Shown here piece after piece: positions 17,957-26,363 of a stretch of DNA of 44,386 bases. The notes under the pieces are model-generated. The model was given only the letters and a program-made list of their open reading frames with translations. It was not told where the DNA came from and made no database searches. The stretch's first letter is position 1, and the number at the start of each line of letters is the position of its first letter. This stretch comes from Lysobacterales bacterium. Its GTDB lineage: Bacteria; Pseudomonadota; Gammaproteobacteria; Xanthomonadales; SZUA-36. The translations under genes were made by a program, and so were the position numbers. Location of the stretch: contig JAOUCS010000014.1 in assembly GCA_029859645.1 (NCBI GenBank), forward strand, positions 1 to 44,386, given 5' to 3'.

Positions 17957-18736
17957 ATGAATAAGGGCATTACAAAAACGCTGTCAGCCACGCCGGAGAG
18001 TTTCAGTCTCCGCCGGATTCCCCTGGATCGGCTGGTGCCCCCATCCTCGGGGGAGGTTCACCTCTGGTTTCTCGACCTGGGCGAACTGTCGGGTTCGTTG
18101 AGCGCTGCCCTGGGCGGTCGCTGCGACAATCCGTCGCCTGCCACACCGGGGCAATTGCTCATGGCCCGCCGTTTTTACCTGCGTTTATTGCTGGGGGCTT
18201 ATCTCGGCTTACCGGGCAAAGCGGTAAAAATCAATCGTAAGAACCGCGGTAAGCCCATTCTCGACGCAACTGTTCACGAGGAAGAAATCCACTTCAGCAT
18301 GGCCAAGAGTGAAGACAAGCTATTGATCGGGATTTCTGCGTCCAGCCATATAGGCGTTGATCTGGAACGTGCCGGGCGGCATGCGCGCAATGCGATGGGT
18401 GTTGCGCGGCGTTATTTCAGCGCGGACGAGGCAGCCGCACTGGCCGCGTTAGATGCGAGCCTCCGGGATGAGGCTTTTCTTCGTGCATGGGCCTGCAAGG
18501 AATCTGTGGTCAAGGCGTCCGGGATGGGTATCGCGAACCAGTTCCACCGGTTTTCGGTGCAGACAGATATTAACAGGCAGGCCGCGGTCCTCGATTTTGA
18601 TGGCAAGGGTCCCGGCGACTGGTCGCTGGCGCTGGTGCAGCCCTCCGACACGTTTCTCGGAGCGCTTGCCATTGAAGACAGGCTGACCAGCCTCAAGACC
18701 TTTAAACTCGTTGCCGCCGGGAATCAGCCAGGCTAG
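17957..18736 (+). CDS. 4'-phosphopantetheinyl transferase, Sfp/AcpT type
   Basis: This 259-aa enzyme should move the phosphopantetheine arm from CoA to a carrier protein serine. Motifs are NRGKPIL (96-102), IGVDLE with metal ligand Asp135, and FLRAWACKESVVKASG with W178-x3-E182. The usual F-N-L-S-H-S motif reads F113-S-M-A-K-S118, so the conserved His that contacts CoA is a Lys. No carrier protein or synthase gene is in the window. It is divergent from oleA and followed after 2 bases by a PLD-type lipoprotein gene. The role in the ole pathway, if any, is unclear. Confidence 0.87.
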   Translation: MNKGITKTLSATPESFSLRRIPLDRLVPPSSGEVHLWFLDLGELSGSLSAALGGRCDNPSPATPGQLLMARRFYLRLLLGAYLGLPGKAVKINRKNRGKPILDATVHEEEIHFSMAKSEDKLLIGISASSHIGVDLERAGRHARNAMGVARRYFSADEAAALAALDASLRDEAFLRAWACKESVVKASGMGIANQFHRFSVQTDINRQAAVLDFDGKGPGDWSLALVQPSDTFLGALAIEDRLTSLKTFKLVAAGNQPG

Positions 18737-18738
18737 TC

Positions 18739-20532
18739 ATGTTACGGACCCTGTTCCTGCTGTTCGCAGCAATGCTTCTGCTACCGGCCTGTTCCCTCTC
18801 GGAAAAAAAGGTGGAGCAGGTTGATGCCAGGATTAACGCAACGCGTGAAATCGGACTGAATTGCTTTCCCCGGGACAAGGATCGCTGCGCAGTACCTTCA
18901 CCTTTATTGGAACTGGGGCGCCAGGCCCAGCACGATGGCAGGCACCGGCTTACATTGGTGGAATACGGTGAGGACGCGTTGAAACTGCGGATTCACATGA
19001 TCCGGGCGGCGCGGCGCACGGTCGAATTGCAGAACTTCATTCTGAGGGGCGACGACACCGGTGTCCTGATCCTGAATGAAATGCTCGAAGCCGCCCGGCG
19101 TGGTGTTAAGGTTCGCCTGCTGCTGGACCAGATGTTTTCATTCTCCGATGTCGAATACCTGGTTCGCCTGACGATGGCACATAGCAACTTCGAAATACGC
19201 TTTTACAATCCTTCGTTTTACAAGGCAAAAATGGCCAATCACGACTGGATTAACGGCATGGCGTGCTGTTTCAGGAGGGTCAACCAGCGGATGCACAACA
19301 AGCTGCTGGTTACGGATGACCTGGTCGGTCTTGTCGGCGGCCGGAATATAGCGGATCGCTATTTCGACTTTGACACCAATTACAATTTCAAGGACCGGGA
19401 TGTGGCCGTATTCGGAAATACGGTGCCGGAAATGAGGGAGTCGTTTGACTGGTTCTGGAACGGCCCCAAGACGATACCGGTCCAACACCTCAGGGACGTT
19501 GCGGCCGAATTACTGGAAACGGATGATCTGGTCCGGCTGGGTCCTTTCGAGGCGGCACCGAGATTGTTGCCTATCCTGGACCTGGTCAATGATCCGCAGC
19601 TCATGGCCCGGTTGTTTGTCGAGCCGGCCTATACCGTAAAGCGGCTGGAGTACTTTTCGGATGCGCCCCGAAAACATTCCGTCGAGGAGACTCTGCCACA
19701 GGAGGACACGACCGGCGAGCTTTACGACGTGCTGATCTCTGCAAGACATTCGGTAATAATCCAGTCGCCCTACATGGTGCTGTCGAAGCGGGTCCGGGAC
19801 CTGGTGGCTAACCTGCGGCTGAAAAATCCCTTCATAGAGCTGATTTTTTCCACCAACTCGCTGGCTTCAACCGATGCGGACACGGTGTATGCCAACACCC
19901 ACAGGCACAAAAAACGCTATGTTGATGGCTTGCGCTTCCAGATGTACGAGTTCAAGCCTTACCCGGGAGATGCACCCGAATTCTTTCCGCGCTGGGCCCA
20001 GTTAATGGAGGAAAAGAAGCAGGGTGTAGAGAGTAAATCTGTTGTTTCCGGGGACAATTCCGTCATTCCGATGCCTGCACCGCGTGTTGGGTTACATTCA
20101 AAATCATTCGTGGTGGATGGCAAGGTGGCGATGATAGGCTCGCACAACTTCGACCCGAGGTCGGAAGGGTTCAACACCGAAAACGGCCTGATCATTTATG
20201 ACGAGGTGTTTGCCCGCAAACTGGAAGAACTGATACGGCGGGACATCGAGCCGCAAAACAGCTGGATTGTGGCGATGAAACCCAAAGGCGAACAGAAGGA
20301 GACGGCCCTGGCAGATGTTCCCAAGACCATTCCCCAGTTCAAACCCTGGTCCTATGGCTCCACTTCGGTTTACGAACTTGCACCAGGAAAGGAACCAAGA
20401 GTGCCTTCATCACCGGATTTCTATGAACATTATTATTCGGTCGGTGCTTTTCCCGAGGTGGTCAGAACCAGGCGCCAGGCGACCGTGATCTTCCTCAGTT
20501 CGTTTTTCTTCTTCCTGGAACCGATACTCTGA
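18739..20532 (+). CDS. Phospholipase D-family lipoprotein (cardiolipin synthase ClsC-like)
   Basis: This 597-aa protein has a lipobox (LLPAC, Cys18) and two complete HKD motifs: HNKLLVTD (His186, Lys188, Asp193) with GGRN after it, and HSKSFVVD (His453, Lys455, Asp460) with GSHNFDPRSE. Paired HKD motifs build one active site for phosphatidyl transfer or hydrolysis. Its nearest known relatives by motif are the YmdC/ClsC cardiolipin synthases, but the lipobox places it in the periplasm or outer membrane. It lies between the PPTase and a membrane zinc peptidase in one transcript direction. A hydrophobic stretch near the end (IFLSSFFFFLEPIL) is unusual. Confidence 0.88.
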   Translation: MLRTLFLLFAAMLLLPACSLSEKKVEQVDARINATREIGLNCFPRDKDRCAVPSPLLELGRQAQHDGRHRLTLVEYGEDALKLRIHMIRAARRTVELQNFILRGDDTGVLILNEMLEAARRGVKVRLLLDQMFSFSDVEYLVRLTMAHSNFEIRFYNPSFYKAKMANHDWINGMACCFRRVNQRMHNKLLVTDDLVGLVGGRNIADRYFDFDTNYNFKDRDVAVFGNTVPEMRESFDWFWNGPKTIPVQHLRDVAAELLETDDLVRLGPFEAAPRLLPILDLVNDPQLMARLFVEPAYTVKRLEYFSDAPRKHSVEETLPQEDTTGELYDVLISARHSVIIQSPYMVLSKRVRDLVANLRLKNPFIELIFSTNSLASTDADTVYANTHRHKKRYVDGLRFQMYEFKPYPGDAPEFFPRWAQLMEEKKQGVESKSVVSGDNSVIPMPAPRVGLHSKSFVVDGKVAMIGSHNFDPRSEGFNTENGLIIYDEVFARKLEELIRRDIEPQNSWIVAMKPKGEQKETALADVPKTIPQFKPWSYGSTSVYELAPGKEPRVPSSPDFYEHYYSVGAFPEVVRTRRQATVIFLSSFFFFLEPIL

Positions 20533-20536
20533 CCCG

Positions 20537-21220
20537 GTGCATATACTGATCCTCATTGCTGCCTTAGTGCTGTTGATCGCCGGCCCCGGACTGTGGGTCA
20601 AGCGAACCATGGCCCGCTACCATCAACCGCGCGACAGGTATGAACAAACCGGGGAGGAAATTGCCCGTAAACTGCTCGATGCCTATGGACTCCAGGCTGT
20701 GCCGGTCGAAACCTCGACGACAGGGGACCATTATGATCCGACGGACAGGGTGGTGCGGCTGGTGGATTCCAACATGCAGAGCAGATCCCTGACCGCGGTC
20801 ACTATCGCGGCGCACGAAGTCGGCCACGCGGTGCAGGACGCGGAAGGATTCAAGCCCCTGATGTGGCGAACCCGCCTGGTCAAGTGGGTCAGCCCAATCG
20901 AAAAAACCGGTGCGGCACTGATGATGGCCACGCCCCTCATCATCGGCATCACGCGCCTGCCGTTTGCGGGCCTGTTGATGTTCCTGGGTGGTTTGCTGAC
21001 ACTTGGTTCGGCGGTGCTGGTTCATATCCTGACCTTGCCTACCGAGCTGGATGCCAGCTTTGGCCGGGCGATGCCCATGCTGGAAGAGCACGGCGTAATC
21101 TACTCCGCCGATGAAAAACATGCCCGCCGACTGCTGAAGGCCGCGGCCATGACCTACGTTTCCGCTTCGCTCCTCAGCCTGTTGAATATCGCCCGCTGGT
21201 GGGCCATCCTGAGGCGCTGA
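20537..21220 (+). CDS. YugP-type membrane zinc metallopeptidase
   Basis: The 227-aa protein has an N-terminal membrane segment (about 2-20), the zinc motif HEVGH (about residues 93-97) within AAHEVGHAVQDAEG, two central membrane segments (about 118-170) and a final one near 210. This arrangement fits the neutral zinc metallopeptidase family represented by YugP. The start is GTG at 20537, 4 bases after the PLD gene stop, giving the first membrane helix. The family has no firm substrate; a role in membrane protein quality control is only a guess. Confidence 0.88.
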   Translation: MHILILIAALVLLIAGPGLWVKRTMARYHQPRDRYEQTGEEIARKLLDAYGLQAVPVETSTTGDHYDPTDRVVRLVDSNMQSRSLTAVTIAAHEVGHAVQDAEGFKPLMWRTRLVKWVSPIEKTGAALMMATPLIIGITRLPFAGLLMFLGGLLTLGSAVLVHILTLPTELDASFGRAMPMLEEHGVIYSADEKHARRLLKAAAMTYVSASLLSLLNIARWWAILRR

Positions 21221-21259
21221 ACGGCCTGCAGTTGCTCTATCTTCGACCGCGCAGCTGAC

Positions 21260-21439
21260 TTTGCGCCGCAGTTCCTCTCGTCGCATGGGCATCTGATCGA
21301 TCAGGTCAAATGTAGCTTCAAGATCCAGATCAGTTGAACGTGCTTTCAGGCTTCCATCCTTGCCGATCAGGAGCACGGCTGTTCCGGCTGGCTCATGCGT
21401 GAAGTAGCGATCCGTGATTTGTTCGCGCATTTCAGTCAT
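21260..21439 (-). pseudogene. C-terminal remnant of a DUF4174 protein
   Basis: About 60 residues resemble the C-terminal half of DUF4174 proteins: AVLLIGKDGSLKARST followed by FDLIDQMPMRREELRRK. The N-terminal half is absent, and the expected stop after the last motif is missing, since the frame runs on antisense through the zinc peptidase gene to 20564. An ATG at 21437-21439 overlaps the stop of the four-helix protein gene (ATGA), so a shortened protein could still be made. I favour a decayed gene, with a functional short protein as the alternative. Confidence 0.5.
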
Positions 21440-21855
21440 GCACTGGCACTGTTTGTATTTACAGTCGTATGCCGCCAGATGGCAACTGCTGTCCAGGTTG
21501 CAAGTATGGCTACGGCCAGGATTGCAACTTCTACGGCTACCCTTGAACTCACCATTGCCAGGGCGGGCAGAGCTAACCCGGTCAGCAGATAGAGCAGGCT
21601 GGCAGGTTTGGCGGAATCCACGGCCATGCCGAGAAAAACGAAACCAGCGCCCCACAGGGATACCTGCAAATAAGCGACCAGATCAGGAGCAGTGATCAGC
21701 CAGGCGGCGCCAGTGACGACGGCGAGGGCAGGAACCAGCGCCAGAAACGCATTGGCTGACAGGCACAAAATCCTGTTCAATTTGCGGGCCGGGCTATTTT
21801 TCCTGGCATCGCTGCGGCTGTTAATCGTATTCAATTGTATGGTGTGTGTTTTCAC
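21436..21855 (-). CDS. Four-helix membrane protein under TetR-type operator
   Basis: I do not recognise the family of this 139-aa protein. After a polar N-terminus of about 28 residues come four hydrophobic segments (about 32-53, 59-77, 84-103 and 108-127). The start is GTG at 21855 with a good AGGAG site 8 bases upstream. It is the next gene after tetR on the same strand, and an operator identical in pattern to that before tetR lies 18 bases ahead of its start. This suggests it is the target of the regulator, perhaps an efflux or membrane-stress function. It is too short for a standard transporter. Confidence 0.65.
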   Translation of the reverse strand: MKTHTIQLNTINSRSDARKNSPARKLNRILCLSANAFLALVPALAVVTGAAWLITAPDLVAYLQVSLWGAGFVFLGMAVDSAKPASLLYLLTGLALPALAMVSSRVAVEVAILAVAILATWTAVAIWRHTTVNTNSASA

Positions 21856-21872
21856 TTTTTTCTCTCCTGTCT

Positions 21873-21890
21873 ACTTACTGATAAGTAAGT
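21873..21890. promoter_or_regulatory. TetR operator copy 2
   Basis: Inverted repeat ACTTAC-N6-GTAAGT lies 17 bases downstream of the tetR stop and before the GTG of the membrane protein gene. It has the same half-sites and spacing as the copy at 22498-22515. No clear -35/-10 pair is seen here, so repression may act on read-through from tetR or on a weak promoter. Confidence 0.7.
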
Positions 21891-21907
21891 TCTTAAGGCA
21901 AATTTTT

Positions 21908-22492
21908 TTACTCGGTAATTCCCAGGTCAATACGAATCTGGGCAAATATATTTTCAAGGTAATCCAGCCCATGCACGCGGGCCATCTGCCTGGCGCCCTG
22001 GATCATGGCCAGGATGGACACCGCTTTTGACATCGGATCACCATTGAAATCGAACTCTTTCTGTTCACGTCCCAGTTCCATAACCCGGGTTAGCCATTTA
22101 ACCGAGTCTTTCATAAAGCTGTTGTTGGCCTTCTTTATTTCTTCATCCAACTCGTCATAGTCAATAGCCAACGCTCCAACCATGCAGATCGGTCGGCCGC
22201 AATTACACTGGTTAAGTGTGAAGGCAAACAGTCCTTCCAGCTGTACCCGCGCAGCTCCGCCGTAGGCCATAAATTCGGAAGTGGAGCGGCGCAAAACCCG
22301 GTGATTCTCATCGATCAGGGCTTTGATCAGGTCCATCTTGTTGGGAAAGTGATAATGAATAGCGGCGTTCTTGACCCCCATGGGCTCCGATATATCCCGG
22401 TAGCTGAAACCATTGAGGCCGCGTTGCAGCATCAGCTGAAACGCGCGGTCGATGATTTCTTCTCTGGTGTTGGTTGCTGCTTTCACTGTCAT
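21908..22492 (-). CDS. TetR/AcrR-family transcriptional regulator
   Basis: The 194-aa regulator has the TetR N-terminal DNA-binding domain: TREEIIDRAFQLMLQRG, then the helix-turn-helix with FSYRDISEPMGVKNAAIHYHFPNK, the last part being the hallmark recognition-helix region. The ligand domain carries a cysteine-rich CNCGRPIC segment near residue 95, which might sense electrophiles or oxidants. A TTG at 22498 lies inside the operator, so I choose ATG 22492. The promoter upstream overlaps an operator, which fits self-repression. It is probably co-regulated with the membrane protein gene downstream. Confidence 0.92.
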   Translation of the reverse strand: MTVKAATNTREEIIDRAFQLMLQRGLNGFSYRDISEPMGVKNAAIHYHFPNKMDLIKALIDENHRVLRRSTSEFMAYGGAARVQLEGLFAFTLNQCNCGRPICMVGALAIDYDELDEEIKKANNSFMKDSVKWLTRVMELGREQKEFDFNGDPMSKAVSILAMIQGARQMARVHGLDYLENIFAQIRIDLGITE

Positions 22493-22497
22493 TCTCA

Positions 22498-22515
22498 ACT
22501 TACTTACAGGTAAGT
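22498..22515. promoter_or_regulatory. TetR operator copy 1 (autoregulatory)
   Basis: Inverted repeat ACTTAC-N6-GTAAGT. It overlaps the -10 box of the tetR promoter and ends 5 bases before the ATG. The match to 21873-21890 and the location at the start site support binding by the TetR protein itself. Confidence 0.78.
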
Positions 22516-22541
22516 ATAAGGCTGTTTTTCCAGGAATGCAA
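22513..22541 (-). promoter_or_regulatory. Sigma-70-type promoter of tetR
   Basis: On the minus strand -35 TTGCAT (22536-22541) and -10 TATACT (22513-22518) are 17 bp apart. The operator begins within the -10, so bound repressor would block polymerase. The leader would be very short, about 12-15 bases. Confidence 0.7.
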
Positions 22542-22572
22542 GCCTGGCGATCAAACCGGGCGGGAACAAGGA

Positions 22573-24234
22573 TCAGCTACGGTTGGCCCTGAGCATCAGC
22601 CAGGCGCCGGTCACCGTGGATAACAACCCTGCCGCGGACAGGTCGAACAGTTGCCATGGTCCTACCTCGAAGCCCAGCAGCACCGCTCCGCTGAAGAACA
22701 GCGCCGAGCCGCAGATGGTGCGCATCAGGCGGCGACTGGACTGACGTTCTTCCTGGCGGTATTGCTCGAGGTCGCGCGGATCGACTTTCGACACCAGTTT
22801 CCCTTCAGTAGCCAATTTGAGATAGTCATGCAGCAGTCCGGGCATGTCCGGCGCCTTGCTCAACCAGCCCGGCAATCTTTCGCGCAGATCTTTTGCTGCC
22901 TGGTCGATGCCATGCTTCTCCCGAACGATTCTTTCGAGTTCCGGTTTGGAGGCGGCCAGTACGTCCAGCTCAGGGAACAGTTCTCGGCCCAGACCCTCGA
23001 TGTTCAGCAGGGTTTTCTGCAGCATGATCAACTGGGGCTGGATATCCAGTTTGAAGCGGTAAGCCACCTGGAACAGCTTGAGCATCAGGTTGCCGAACGA
23101 AATTTCGTTCAGTGGCCGTGAAAAACTGGGTTCCCCGACGGCCCTTACTGAAGCCTCCAGTTCGTCGACCCGCGTGTCATGCGGCACCCAGCCGGCGTCG
23201 ATGTGCAACTGGGCCACGCGGAAGTAGTCGCGGTTGAACAAAGCCTGGAAGTTTTCCGAAATGTAGTAAAGATCCAGCGGTGTCAGGCTGGCCACGATGC
23301 CGAAATCCAAAGCAATATAGCTGGCGTTTTCCGGGTCGCTGACATCCACCAGGATATTTCCGGGATGCATGTCGGCGTGAAACAGGTTGTCTCGGAATAC
23401 CTGGGTGTAGAACACGCGAATGCCCATTTTGGCAAGGCGTTCCATGTTCACGCCGGCGTCTTTCAGTGCCTGGACATCGCTGATCGGGATACCGTAAACC
23501 CGCTCCATGACCAGCACTTGCTCTTTACAATAGGGCCAGTAAATTTCGGGAATATACAGGTCGGTCGAGCCCTCGAAATTGGCCCGCAGAGCCGAAGCGT
23601 TGGAAGCTTCCCGGGTCATGTCCAGTTCATCGAATATGAATGTTTCGAACTCGCGGACAAACTCGGTCGGTTTCACCCTTGAACCGGTCTGCCAGTATTT
23701 CTCCGCCAGTTGTGCAATGGACATCAGCAGGTCGATGTCGCGGCGGATCAGCTTGCGGATGCCGGGACGAACCACTTTAACGACGACTTCACTTTCGTCG
23801 GGCAGGATTGCGGTATGCACCTGGGCTATCGAGGCCGAGGCCAGTGGTTCGGAGTCAAAAGACCTGAACAACTCAGAAACCGGCTTGCCCAGGGCGCTTT
23901 CGACAATTTCCCGGGCCTGGGCGCCCGGAAAGGGTGGTACCTGGTCCTGCAGCAGCGCCAGTTCATCCGCAATATCGGGCGCCACCAGGTCACGCCGCGT
24001 GGAAATGATCTGGCCGAACTTCACGTAAATCGGCCCCATCTCGTTGAGCGCGAGTCGCAGCCGTTCACCGCGAGGTTTGTCAGAGACGTCTTGCCTGGAC
24101 CAGGGGGTTACCGTCCGCAGCAGCCGCATCGGCCGGTACAGGTGGGTGGCTTCGAGAAATTCATCCAGTTGATAGCGTGAAAGAATCGCGCTGATCTTCA
24201 GCATCCGGCCGAATTGTTTGACGGTATGTATCAT
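22573..24234 (-). CDS. ubiB: UbiB, ABC1/ADCK-family protein for ubiquinone biosynthesis
   Basis: The 553-aa atypical kinase/ATPase is needed for ubiquinone production. It shows KFGQ (72-75) in the N-terminal extension specific to this family, SASIAQVH instead of a glycine-rich loop, FHADMHPGNILVD as catalytic loop, and LDFG. Two hydrophobic segments at the C-terminus (about 505-550) anchor it to the inner membrane. Its ATG overlaps the ubiJ stop by 4 bases. Length and order (ubiE-ubiJ-ubiB) are standard for gammaproteobacteria. Confidence 0.96.
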   Translation of the reverse strand: MIHTVKQFGRMLKISAILSRYQLDEFLEATHLYRPMRLLRTVTPWSRQDVSDKPRGERLRLALNEMGPIYVKFGQIISTRRDLVAPDIADELALLQDQVPPFPGAQAREIVESALGKPVSELFRSFDSEPLASASIAQVHTAILPDESEVVVKVVRPGIRKLIRRDIDLLMSIAQLAEKYWQTGSRVKPTEFVREFETFIFDELDMTREASNASALRANFEGSTDLYIPEIYWPYCKEQVLVMERVYGIPISDVQALKDAGVNMERLAKMGIRVFYTQVFRDNLFHADMHPGNILVDVSDPENASYIALDFGIVASLTPLDLYYISENFQALFNRDYFRVAQLHIDAGWVPHDTRVDELEASVRAVGEPSFSRPLNEISFGNLMLKLFQVAYRFKLDIQPQLIMLQKTLLNIEGLGRELFPELDVLAASKPELERIVREKHGIDQAAKDLRERLPGWLSKAPDMPGLLHDYLKLATEGKLVSKVDPRDLEQYRQEERQSSRRLMRTICGSALFFSGAVLLGFEVGPWQLFDLSAAGLLSTVTGAWLMLRANRS

Positions 24235-24860
24235 TCGGCGGATTCTTCCAGTTCAAGAATACGGTTCTCCAGGCTTTCGGCCCATTCACTGGCCTCCTCA
24301 ACGGCTTCGGCAAACGCTTCGATTTCATCGCTACCGACCACCGGTGACTGGTTCTGTTGCAGGTACTCGCTGATCATGACTCCAGCGCTGCCGGCAGATT
24401 CACGGGCCTGCTCCGCGCCGGCGCGAAGTCCGGCAGCCACCTGGTGGCCCCATACGTCGCCGAAAATTCTTGAGAGCCGACCCTCCCAGTCCGGATCGAG
24501 ACGCGAGAAAAGCCGTTCGAGATCGCGCGCCAGGTTGGCGTCCCCCGAGATGTTCACCCGTGAATCGGGGCTATTCCAACTGCCCAGTTCATCCGGCACC
24601 GCAATAGAGAACAATGCCGCTGGCGATCCGCTGATAGTGGTGTCCGGTTCAAATGAAGAGCGTGTGCCTACTTCAACCTGACCGCCGTTGAAGGCGAAGT
24701 ACAGCGAAATGCCGACACCTTCGATATCCAGTTTGAGCATTCGTCCCTCGAGGCGGTCGATGCGTTCTGGCGTGCCTTCGTCCAGGTCCAGCAGGCGATT
24801 GATGGCAGATTCCAGCATGGCCGCCAGGATGCCCGGAAATGGGGTTCTGTATTCGGGCAT
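24231..24860 (-). CDS. ubiJ: UbiJ, SCP2-domain ubiquinone accessory factor
   Basis: This 209-aa protein has an SCP2-like lipid-binding domain in its first two thirds (for example LDIEGVGISLYFAF and FEPDTTISGSPAAL) and a C-terminal coiled, Glu-rich helix (EAFAEAVEEASEWAESLE). UbiJ binds hydrophobic ubiquinone intermediates in the soluble Ubi complex. I choose ATG 24860, 1 base after the ubiE stop; a GTG at 24878 is also possible. Identification leans on domain form plus its place between ubiE and ubiB. Confidence 0.9.
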   Translation of the reverse strand: MPEYRTPFPGILAAMLESAINRLLDLDEGTPERIDRLEGRMLKLDIEGVGISLYFAFNGGQVEVGTRSSFEPDTTISGSPAALFSIAVPDELGSWNSPDSRVNISGDANLARDLERLFSRLDPDWEGRLSRIFGDVWGHQVAAGLRAGAEQARESAGSAGVMISEYLQQNQSPVVGSDEIEAFAEAVEEASEWAESLENRILELEESAE

Positions 24861-24861
24861 T

Positions 24862-25617
24862 TCAGCTGTGCACTCCACTGTGAATGGCGACGATCCCGCC
24901 AGTCAGGTTACGAAACCGGACCTGGTCAAACCCGGCATCAGTCATCATTTCAGCCAGTTTCTCCTGTGGCGGGTGCTTGCGGATGCTTTCAGCGAGGTAG
25001 CGATAACTGTCCTCGTCGTTGGCAATGATTTTCCCTAGTGCAGGCAGAGCTCCGAAAGACCACGCATCATAGATCGCCTTGAGTGGTTCAGGCTTGACCT
25101 CGGAAAACTCCAGGATCCAGGCCTTTCCTCCGGGCCGCAGCACTCGGAACATTTCCCTGAGGGCGGCATCTTTGTCGGTCACATTGCGCAAGCCGAATGC
25201 AATGGTGACAGCATCGAATTCGCCGCTGTCGAAAGGCAGGTGCTCGGCGTTGGCTATGGCGTAGCGGACGTTATTTGCAATGCCCTGGTCTTCCAACCGT
25301 TGCCGCCCAACGTTCAGCATGGCCTCATTGATGTCGCTCAGTACGACGCGGCCATTGATCCCGACTTTCCGGCTCAGCAATGCGGCGATATCGCCGGTGC
25401 CTCCAGCCAGGTCAAGCACATGATCGCCAATGCCGATGCCGCTGTTGGCGGCAAAATCGCGCTTCCAAAGCCGGTGCACACCCAGCGACATCACGTCATT
25501 CATCAGGTCGTAACTGTCAGCTACGGAGTCAAAAACTTCCCGGACACGGTTGGCCTTTTCCCGGACCGCAACTTCCTGGTAACCAAAATGCGTTGTTTTC
25601 TCTTCGCTCATCGGCAT
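24862..25617 (-). CDS. ubiE: UbiE, demethoxy-/demethylmenaquinone C-methyltransferase
   Basis: The 251-aa SAM-dependent enzyme performs the C-methylation in ubiquinone (and, where present, menaquinone) synthesis. It shows TTHFGYQEV, VFDSVADSYDLMND, HRLWKRDF, the SAM motif LDLAGGTGDIA, and the typical end FRNLTGGIVAIHSG. ATG 25617 has AGGA about 7 bases upstream and fits homologues; an earlier GTG at 25644 lacks this. It leads the ubiE-ubiJ-ubiB operon, divergent from the AsmA-like gene across about 54 bp. Confidence 0.96.
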   Translation of the reverse strand: MPMSEEKTTHFGYQEVAVREKANRVREVFDSVADSYDLMNDVMSLGVHRLWKRDFAANSGIGIGDHVLDLAGGTGDIAALLSRKVGINGRVVLSDINEAMLNVGRQRLEDQGIANNVRYAIANAEHLPFDSGEFDAVTIAFGLRNVTDKDAALREMFRVLRPGGKAWILEFSEVKPEPLKAIYDAWSFGALPALGKIIANDEDSYRYLAESIRKHPPQEKLAEMMTDAGFDQVRFRNLTGGIVAIHSGVHS

Positions 25618-25671
25618 ATTGTATCCTTGCTGCAGTGTTGTCACTAATTTTACTGAGACGGGTAACTTCTT

Positions 25672-26355
25672 ATGAAGAAAGGTCTAATCATTTTGCTGGT
25701 GTTGGTGGCTTTAGCTGGTGCAGCTGCCTGGTATTTCGTCAGTTACCGCATGGATTCGGTGATCCAATCGCAAATCGAATCGGCAGCGACGCAATCTTTT
25801 GGCAGTCGGGTCACCGTGGGCGCGGTAAAAACCGATATTCAGGGCGGATCGTTGAGCATCTCCCAGGTAACCGTTGCCAACCCGCCGGGCTTCAACAACA
25901 AGAACGCCTTCACACTCAATAATATTAAAGCGGTCGTGGATTACAAAACATTCGATATCAAGCGGGTTGTCATCGATAATCCCGAGATCATAATCGAAGA
26001 AATGGGTGGTAAAACCAATTTCGATAAGATGCTGGCAGAGATCAACGAAAGTAGTTCAGAGCCAAAGTCAGCTGATGGAGATAGCAGCGAAGCCAAGACC
26101 GAACCCACCATAGTGATTCATCATTTCCGGATGAACGAGTCGCGGGCCGCGTTCGAATCAAAGTCGATGGATAAATATACCGACCTGAAGGTTGATGCCA
26201 TTGAATTGAACGATGTACGGGGAACGCCCTCAGAAGTAGCCGATATCATTGCCAGGGAAGTGATCTCGGAAATCACCAAGGAAGCGGGTATTGAGTTACT
26301 CAAGGCCAAGGCTTCCGACAAAATTAGCGAGTTTTTTGGCAAAGACAAGGACTGA
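25672..26355 (+). CDS. AsmA-like periplasmic protein with N-terminal anchor
   Basis: This 227-aa protein starts with one membrane helix (about 4-24) and then has a segment typical of AsmA-like proteins (VTVGAVKTDIQGGSLSISQV, NPEIIIEEMGGKTNFDKM). A Ser/Glu/Lys-rich stretch (about 120-145) breaks the domain, and the end is lysine-rich and probably helical. AsmA-family proteins help move phospholipids towards the outer membrane, but most are far longer, so this is a minimal form or a different family. pldA follows after 8 bases, which fits a role in envelope lipids. Confidence 0.65.
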   Translation: MKKGLIILLVLVALAGAAAWYFVSYRMDSVIQSQIESAATQSFGSRVTVGAVKTDIQGGSLSISQVTVANPPGFNNKNAFTLNNIKAVVDYKTFDIKRVVIDNPEIIIEEMGGKTNFDKMLAEINESSSEPKSADGDSSEAKTEPTIVIHHFRMNESRAAFESKSMDKYTDLKVDAIELNDVRGTPSEVADIIAREVISEITKEAGIELLKAKASDKISEFFGKDKD

Positions 26356-26363
26356 TACCTTCA

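Noticed and set aside
20564-21259. Continuation of the DUF4174-like frame antisense to the zinc peptidase
   Set aside because: No homology after the DUF4174 end; it mirrors the codon pattern of the peptidase gene on the other strand.
22651-23121. Plus-strand frame opposite ubiB
   Set aside because: Antisense shadow of ubiB without motifs.
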